Shown here: piece after piece, positions 59,495 to 64,000 of the stretch
How positions within the stretch are numbered: position 1 is the stretch's first letter
How the letters are laid out: the number at the start of each line of letters is the position of its first letter
Assembly: GCF_033343995.1 (NCBI RefSeq)
Contig: NZ_CP137573.1
Coordinates: forward strand, 2,513,001 to 2,577,000
Length of the DNA stretch: 64,000 nucleotides
Reading direction: 5' to 3'
Source: Streptomyces sp. HUAS YS2
GTDB lineage: Bacteria; Actinomycetota; Actinomycetes; Streptomycetales; Streptomycetaceae
The notes under the pieces: generated by a model
Seen by the model: only the letters and a program-made list of their open reading frames with translations
Database searches by the model: none
What the model was told of the DNA's origin: nothing
Position numbers and translations under genes: made by a program

Positions 59495-61726
59495 TCAGGC
59501 CCGCCTGACGACGCCGAGCCGCTGAGTGGCCCGGGTCAGCGCCACGTACAGGTCGTTGGTGCCGTGCGTGGCGCCGGCCCGGACGGCGTCCGGGTCGACG
59601 ACGAGGACCGTGTCGAACTCCAGGCCCTTGGCCTGGCGCGGGTCGAGCAGGACGACGGGCCGGGTCAGGTCGGGGACGGGCCCGTGGGCGGCGTCCGGCA
59701 GGGCGGCGATCAGCTCGGGGTGCAGTTCCGGCGGGGCGATCACGGCGAGCCGGCCCTCGGTGCGCAGCTCGACGGCGACCGCGTCGGCGGCCTCCTTGAC
59801 CGGGTCGTCGACGGTCCGCTCCCACGGCTCCACGCCGGTGGAACGGACCGAGCGCGGCGGCTCGAAGGCCGGGTCCGCCTCGCGCCGGACCTCGGCGGCG
59901 ACCGCCATGATCTCGGCCGGGGTGCGGTAGTTGACGCCGAGCCGGACCAGGTCCCAGCGGTCCTCCACGTACGGGGCGAGGATCTCCTGCCAGGAGCCGA
60001 CGCCCGCCGGGTCGCCGGTCTGGGCCGGGTCGCCGACCAGGGTCATCGAACGGGTGGGGCTGCGGCGCATCAGGAGCCGCCACATCATGGCGGACAGCTC
60101 CTGCGCCTCGTCGACGATGATGTGGCCGAAGGCCCAGGTCCGGTCGGCGGCGGCGCGCTCGGCCGCGCTGCGGTGATCGGCCTCCTCGTGCCGCTCGGCG
60201 AAGCGCTCCGCGTCGATGATGTCGTGCGCGGACAGCACCTCGGAGGCGTCCTTGTCGAGCTCCTCCTTGTCCTCGAACTCGTAGGTCCGGGAGGCGTACG
60301 AGACGTCGAGGACGCCCTGCGCGTACTGGATCGCCCGCAGCCGCTCGGCCTCCTCGGCGCGACGGGCGGCGGAGTCGTCCTCGCCGAGGAGTTCGGCGGC
60401 CTCGTCGAGGAGGGGCACGTCGCCGGGGGTCCAGGGGCCCGACTCACGGCGGATCGCGGCGGCGTCCTCGTCTTCGAGGTGCGTCGGCTCGGCGAGGTAG
60501 CCGGCGAGGAACTGCTGCGGGGTGAGCGGCGGCCAGAGGGTGTCGATCGTGGCGTGCACGTCCGGATTGGCGGCGATGCCCTTGGCGAGCAGGGCGATGT
60601 CGTCCGGGCCGAGGAAGTTGGGGCCGCCGTAGGGGTCGGCGCCGATCCGGTCGGCGAGCTGCTCGGCGAGCGCGTCGAGGATCCGGAACACGAAGTAGGG
60701 GCGGGCGAGGTTGTGCGGGAGGAGGGTCTCGCGGGCCTTGTGCCGGGCCTCCAGGGCCATGTCCCAGTCGATGATCAGGTCGCCGTCCTCGTGCGGGACG
60801 ATCAGGGGCTCGCCGCGCTCCGGAACCTGCTGCCGGTCGCGCACGGCCTCGGCGAGCGCGCCCGCCATGGCGGCGGAGCCCTTGACGGCGGCGGCGCGGG
60901 GGGTGTCGGTGCCGGTGGCGTGGACGCCGGGGAACAGCTCGCCGGGGGTGGCGAGCAGCACGCCCGTCTCGCCCAGGGACGGCAGGACGTTGCCGATGTA
61001 GCCGAGGAAGGCCGGGTTCGGCCCGACGATGAGGACGGCGCGGCGGGCGAGCTGCTCGCGGTGCGCGTAGAGGAGGTACGCGGCGCGGTGCAGCGCGACC
61101 GCGGTCTTGCCGGTGCCGGGTCCGCCCTCGACGACGAGGACGCCGCGGTGCGGGGAGCGGATGATGTGGTCCTGCTCGGCCTGGATGGTCTGCACGATGT
61201 CGTGCATCCGGCCGGTGCGGGCCGCGTCCAGGGCGGCGAGCAGCACCTCGTCGGCGTCCCGGCTCTCGTGCCCGGTGCGGGTGCGGTCGGCGAGGTCGAG
61301 GACCTCGTCGTGCAGCGAGACGACCTCGCGGCCCTTGGTGGTGATGTGCCGGCGCCGGCTCAGCCCCATGGGCTCGTAGCCGGTCGCGAGATAGAACGGC
61401 CGGGCGACGTCGGCGCGCCAGTCGAGGACGAGCGGGGTGCGCTGCTCGTCGTCCTCACGCATGCCCAGCCGGCCGATGTGGTGGTCGGCCCCGTCCTTGA
61501 ACACGAGCCGCCCGAAACAGAGCCCGGTCTCCCCGGCGTTGTACGCGGCGAGCAGCCCGGACTGCTCGGCGACCATCACGTCCCGGTCGCGCCGCGCCTG
61601 CATGGTGCTGCCGGGGTCCTTCAGTGCGGCGGCCACCGCCCGCTCGGCCTGATCGCGCAGGTCGTCGAGGCGTGCGTAGAGACCGGTGATGAATTGCTGT
61701 TCGTTCCGGAATTCCTCGGTTGACAA
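59495..61726 (-). CDS. HelD-type superfamily 1 helicase (RNA polymerase recycling factor)
   Basis: HelD proteins pull RNA polymerase off DNA and some protect it from rifamycins. The 743-residue protein has an N-terminal coiled region (MSTEEFRNEQQFITGLYARL onward), Walker A EGGPGTGKTAVALHR near residue 208, motif II FGHIIVDEAQELS, motif III LVGDPAQTGD, and motifs V-VI (QAKGLEFDTVLVV, LYVALTRATQ). The HelD-specific insertion lies between. Whether it is the recycling or the rifamycin-resistance form cannot be told. Two promoter-like pairs lie upstream. Confidence 0.9.
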   Translation of the reverse strand: MSTEEFRNEQQFITGLYARLDDLRDQAERAVAAALKDPGSTMQARRDRDVMVAEQSGLLAAYNAGETGLCFGRLVFKDGADHHIGRLGMREDDEQRTPLVLDWRADVARPFYLATGYEPMGLSRRRHITTKGREVVSLHDEVLDLADRTRTGHESRDADEVLLAALDAARTGRMHDIVQTIQAEQDHIIRSPHRGVLVVEGGPGTGKTAVALHRAAYLLYAHREQLARRAVLIVGPNPAFLGYIGNVLPSLGETGVLLATPGELFPGVHATGTDTPRAAAVKGSAAMAGALAEAVRDRQQVPERGEPLIVPHEDGDLIIDWDMALEARHKARETLLPHNLARPYFVFRILDALAEQLADRIGADPYGGPNFLGPDDIALLAKGIAANPDVHATIDTLWPPLTPQQFLAGYLAEPTHLEDEDAAAIRRESGPWTPGDVPLLDEAAELLGEDDSAARRAEEAERLRAIQYAQGVLDVSYASRTYEFEDKEELDKDASEVLSAHDIIDAERFAERHEEADHRSAAERAAADRTWAFGHIIVDEAQELSAMMWRLLMRRSPTRSMTLVGDPAQTGDPAGVGSWQEILAPYVEDRWDLVRLGVNYRTPAEIMAVAAEVRREADPAFEPPRSVRSTGVEPWERTVDDPVKEAADAVAVELRTEGRLAVIAPPELHPELIAALPDAAHGPVPDLTRPVVLLDPRQAKGLEFDTVLVVDPDAVRAGATHGTNDLYVALTRATQRLGVVRRA

Positions 61727-61749
61727 TTCGACTCCCGCCGCGATACAGT
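61720..61749 (+). promoter_or_regulatory. Consensus-like promoter reading away from helD
   Basis: TTGACA, 18 bases, TACAGT on the plus strand overlaps the first codons of the HelD-type gene and points into the gap; transcription would start near 61756. Confidence 0.55.
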
Positions 61750-61801
61750 GCGTTTATTGAATGGCATGCGCGCTTTCCACTGCGCACATACGGAGCCAAA
61801 C

Positions 61802-61832
61802 AATATACCCGCCGAATAACCTCGACTGTCAA
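61802..61832 (-). promoter_or_regulatory. Probable promoter of the HelD-type gene
   Basis: TTGACA, 19 bases, TATATT on the minus strand; transcription would begin near 61795, giving a leader of about 70 bases before the ATG at 61726. The spacing is 1-2 bases longer than ideal. Confidence 0.6.
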
Positions 61833-61834
61833 TT

Positions 61835-62029
61835 CTAGGTCGGGGTATTTTTGTGCGCCATGGGACGCGATGCGGCCGCCGACGCCGGCGCGCCCTGCCC
61901 CCGCAGGTAGCGGGCCACACACGGCACCCACATACCTCCGCACGGCCGTCGCAATCCCCTCACGTTTCTGCCTCTAGGCTTGAGGCTTCGAGTTGAGGGA
62001 TCACGAACAACTGTGGAACGGAGCGTGCG
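61835..62029 (+). other. Intergenic region before the membrane Ser/Thr kinase
   Basis: Apart from the paired promoter-like signals and an ATACCC...GGGTATTTTT fold ending at about 61852, no gene is seen. The promoter of the kinase gene should lie between about 61950 and 62000 but no clear box was found. Confidence 0.35.
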
Positions 62030-63796
62030 GTGACCGCGGGGGAAGCACAGGGCGCAGAGTTGGTCGGCAGGGTGCTCGGCGGGCGATACCGGGTGACCTC
62101 GGTGATCGGACGCGGTGGCATGGGAGTGGTCGCCCGAGCTGTCGACGAGGCGCTGAACCGCGAGGTCGCCGTCAAGGTCCTGCGCGCCTTCACCGACGCC
62201 TCCGCGGCCGAACTGGCCGACCTGCGGACCCGGATGCAGCGGGAGGCGCAGGCCGCCGCCCGCATCCGGCACAGCGGCGTGGTCACCGTGCACGACGTGA
62301 CCGAGGAGCAGGGCCTGCCGGTCATCGTCATGGAACTCGTCGAAGGGGCCTCGCTCGACGACGTGCTGATGGAGCGCGGCACCCTGGAGCCGCACGAAGC
62401 CGCCGCGATCGGCGCCAAGTTGATGGACGCGCTCGACGCCGCGCACCGGGTCGGCGTGCTGCACCGGGACGTCAAGCCCGCGAACGTGCTGATCGAGAAC
62501 GGCGGCCGGGTCGTCCTCACCGACTTCGGCATCGCCACCATGGAGACGTCCGGCGACGACGCCATGGCCAAGCTGACCCGCAGCGGCGACATCATCGGCT
62601 CGGTCGACTATCTGCCGCCGGAGCGCGCGCAGGGCCGGGAGCCCGGCCCCGCCTCGGACATCTGGTCGCTCGGCATGACGCTGTACGCGGCCGTCGAGGG
62701 CACCTCGCCGTTCCGCCGCAATTCCGCGTGGTCCACCCTGTCGGCGATCGTCACCGAGCCGCTGCCGGATCCCCACCGGGCGGGACCGCTCACGCCGGTG
62801 CTCCAGGCGCTGATGGCGAAGGACCCGGAGGCCCGGCCCTCCGCGGAGGAGGCGCGCGGCCTGCTGGAGCGCGTCGCCTCGGGAGGGACGGTCCATCTCG
62901 CGTCCGGAGCGCACGCGGCTTCCGCGGGCGGCCCGGCTGCCGCTCCGGCGCCCGCGCCCGCCGGCCCCGGGTTCGGGCCCCCGCTGTTCCCCCGGGACGC
63001 CCAGCAGCACCAGCGGCACCCGGTGCCACCGCACGCCGGCTACCCGCAGCACGGCGCGCCCGCCGCGGGCCCCGCCGGGTTCCCCGCGCCCGCGCCCACC
63101 GTCGCCCCCGCCGCCGAGACGAGCCGCACCGCGGCCCGGCGCGCACGGCGCCGCAGCGGCAACCGCACCCTCGTCGCGGCATCGGCCGCCGTCGCGATCC
63201 TCGCCGTGGGCGGCGGTATCACCTACGCCCTGACCCAGAAGGGCAGCACGCCCACGGACGGCGCGCAGGCGACGCCGCCCGGCGTGAGCTCCCCGGCGGG
63301 CAGCCAGGAGCCGACCGGGGACGGCACCCCGACGGCCTCCGGGTCTCCCGGCGCGTCCCTGCAGCCGGCTCCCCCGGAGAAGACGGGCGACGACAAGGGC
63401 AAGGACGACGGCACTGACGAGCCGGGCACCACGGAGAAGCCCGACGCCGGGGCCGACAAGCCGGCCGCGACCCCGTCCGCCACGCGGACCACCAAGCCCG
63501 CCCCGACGACGAAGGAGCCCACCCCGACGTCGACGGCCTGCACCGGCTGGGCCCACTCGAACCGCAGCGACGCCACCGGCTCCCTGTCCGCGAACTCCCA
63601 CCTCTACACGGGGCCGTACGCGGAATGCTCGACCGTGAGTCCGGTCGACAAGGGCGTGAAGGTGTACTACCACTGCTACATCACCAACGCGTACGGCAAC
63701 AAGTGGATCTACGCCCGGGTCGCGGGGTCGAGCACCGAGGGCTGGGCCTCCGCCACCAAGCTCAGCAACGGGACGGTCTCGCTGCCCCACTGCTAG
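62030..63796 (+). CDS. Membrane Ser/Thr protein kinase with extracellular SH3-like domain
   Basis: A 588-residue PASTA-free Hanks-type kinase. The kinase domain spans residues 15-285: P-loop IGRGGMGVV, Lys49 in REVAVKV, catalytic HRDVKPAN (Asp147) and DFGIA (Asp165), with APE-like PPE and DIWSLGMTLY. A Pro/Ala/Gly-rich linker leads to a basic stop-transfer stretch and one membrane helix (380-401). Outside, a Thr/Pro/Lys spacer is followed by a compact domain (about 510-588) that looks like a bacterial SH3 and has four cysteines (CTGW, ECST, HCYIT, PHC), which could form two disulfides. GTG 62030 follows GGAACGGAG by 6 bases. It may sense wall or a bound ligand. Confidence 0.92.
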   Translation: MTAGEAQGAELVGRVLGGRYRVTSVIGRGGMGVVARAVDEALNREVAVKVLRAFTDASAAELADLRTRMQREAQAAARIRHSGVVTVHDVTEEQGLPVIVMELVEGASLDDVLMERGTLEPHEAAAIGAKLMDALDAAHRVGVLHRDVKPANVLIENGGRVVLTDFGIATMETSGDDAMAKLTRSGDIIGSVDYLPPERAQGREPGPASDIWSLGMTLYAAVEGTSPFRRNSAWSTLSAIVTEPLPDPHRAGPLTPVLQALMAKDPEARPSAEEARGLLERVASGGTVHLASGAHAASAGGPAAAPAPAPAGPGFGPPLFPRDAQQHQRHPVPPHAGYPQHGAPAAGPAGFPAPAPTVAPAAETSRTAARRARRRSGNRTLVAASAAVAILAVGGGITYALTQKGSTPTDGAQATPPGVSSPAGSQEPTGDGTPTASGSPGASLQPAPPEKTGDDKGKDDGTDEPGTTEKPDAGADKPAATPSATRTTKPAPTTKEPTPTSTACTGWAHSNRSDATGSLSANSHLYTGPYAECSTVSPVDKGVKVYYHCYITNAYGNKWIYARVAGSSTEGWASATKLSNGTVSLPHC

Positions 63797-63812
63797 CGCC
63801 GGAGGGGGTCGA

Positions 63813-64000
63813 CTACCCCAGGACGTCCGCCAGTTCCTCGAGGAGCCGGCGCTTGGGGCGGGCGCCGACCAGGGACTTCACCGGTTCGCCTGAGTCGAAG
63901 ACCATCAGCGTCGGGGTGGCCAGGATGCCGTACCGGACCGGGATGTCGGGGTTCCGGTCCACGTCGATCTCGACGATCTTCAGCCGGTCCGCCTCCTCCT
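63813..64000 (-). CDS. Thioredoxin-fold protein (3' part, gene runs off the right edge)
   Basis: The last 62 codons read EEADRLKIVEIDVDRNPDIP, then VRYGILATPTLMVFDSG and EPVKSLVGARPKRRLLEEL, ending DVLG. The central strand, the cis-proline loop ATPTL and the terminal helix are typical of thioredoxin. The active-site CxxC would lie right of position 64000, so the redox motif is not seen. It ends 16 bases from the kinase stop, in convergent orientation. Confidence 0.9.
   Translation of the reverse strand, partial: EEADRLKIVEIDVDRNPDIPVRYGILATPTLMVFDSGEPVKSLVGARPKRRLLEELADVLG

Noticed and set aside
59478..59505. Two CAGGCCCGCC direct repeats 18 bases apart between glgB and helD
   Set aside because: Only two short GC-rich copies; easily chance, and no attachment-site or terminator structure goes with them.
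61727..61990. Rifamycin-associated element upstream of the HelD-type gene
   Set aside because: No copy of the inverted-repeat element I remember for HelR genes was found in the gap, so rifamycin resistance is not claimed.

Overview
The window is chromosomal DNA from a high-GC actinomycete, almost certainly a Streptomyces. Codons strongly prefer G or C at the third position, GTG starts and 4-base ATGA/GTGA overlaps are frequent, and the order of the housekeeping genes (ligA, mnmA, opp, gcvT-gcvH-glyA-sdaA, glgE-treS-mak-glgB) matches the central, conserved arm of Streptomyces chromosomes as I remember it. No tRNA, rRNA, CRISPR array, insertion sequence or phage gene was found.

Positions 1-9.4 kb hold housekeeping genes, mostly on the minus strand: the 5' part of ligA, a cobalamin-independent methionine synthase-like gene, an SDR, a LOG-family protein, an alpha/beta hydrolase (+), mnmA, a secreted amidase (+), a cysteine desulfurase that probably feeds sulfur to MnmA, a thioesterase-like protein and a TRIC-type membrane protein. 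Positions 9.4-15.7 kb are a complete oligopeptide ABC importer operon, transcribed C-A-B-D-F. Two SseB-domain genes and a small P-loop ATPase follow (16-18.3 kb). From 18.45 to 23.2 kb there is a tandem glycine riboswitch in front of gcvT-gcvH-glyA-sdaA, a route from glycine to serine to pyruvate.

Positions 23.3-25.1 kb hold a membrane-anchored unknown, a two-EF-hand calcium-binding protein and a GNAT protein. At 25.2-27.1 kb lies the most notable accessory locus: a cyclodipeptide synthase overlapping a CYP121-like cytochrome P450, closed by a strong terminator. This is the architecture of the mycobacterial cyclo(Tyr-Tyr)/mycocyclosin pathway. Next come a lipoprotein pair (a beta-propeller and a polysaccharide-deacetylase fold lacking the usual Asp-Asp motif), an unusually AT-rich gap, an RsbW-like ATP-binding protein, an enoyl-CoA hydratase and two paralogous lipoprotein L,D-transpeptidases (27.2-33.9 kb).

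Positions 34-48.5 kb carry glgX, a four-gene ABC-2 transporter/histidine kinase/LuxR-type regulator operon, a heterodimeric ABC exporter with one degenerate ATP site, an MFS drug exporter divergent from a GntR-TetR chimeric regulator across a palindromic operator region, a thermolysin-family secreted metalloprotease, and a truncated Ser/Thr kinase remnant. Positions 48.8-59.5 kb hold the GlgE alpha-glucan pathway: glgP facing away from glgE-treS-mak-glgB. TreS and Mak turn trehalose into maltose-1-phosphate, GlgE polymerises it, GlgB branches it, and GlgP and GlgX degrade it. The window ends with a HelD-type helicase, a transmembrane Ser/Thr kinase and the 3' part of a thioredoxin gene.
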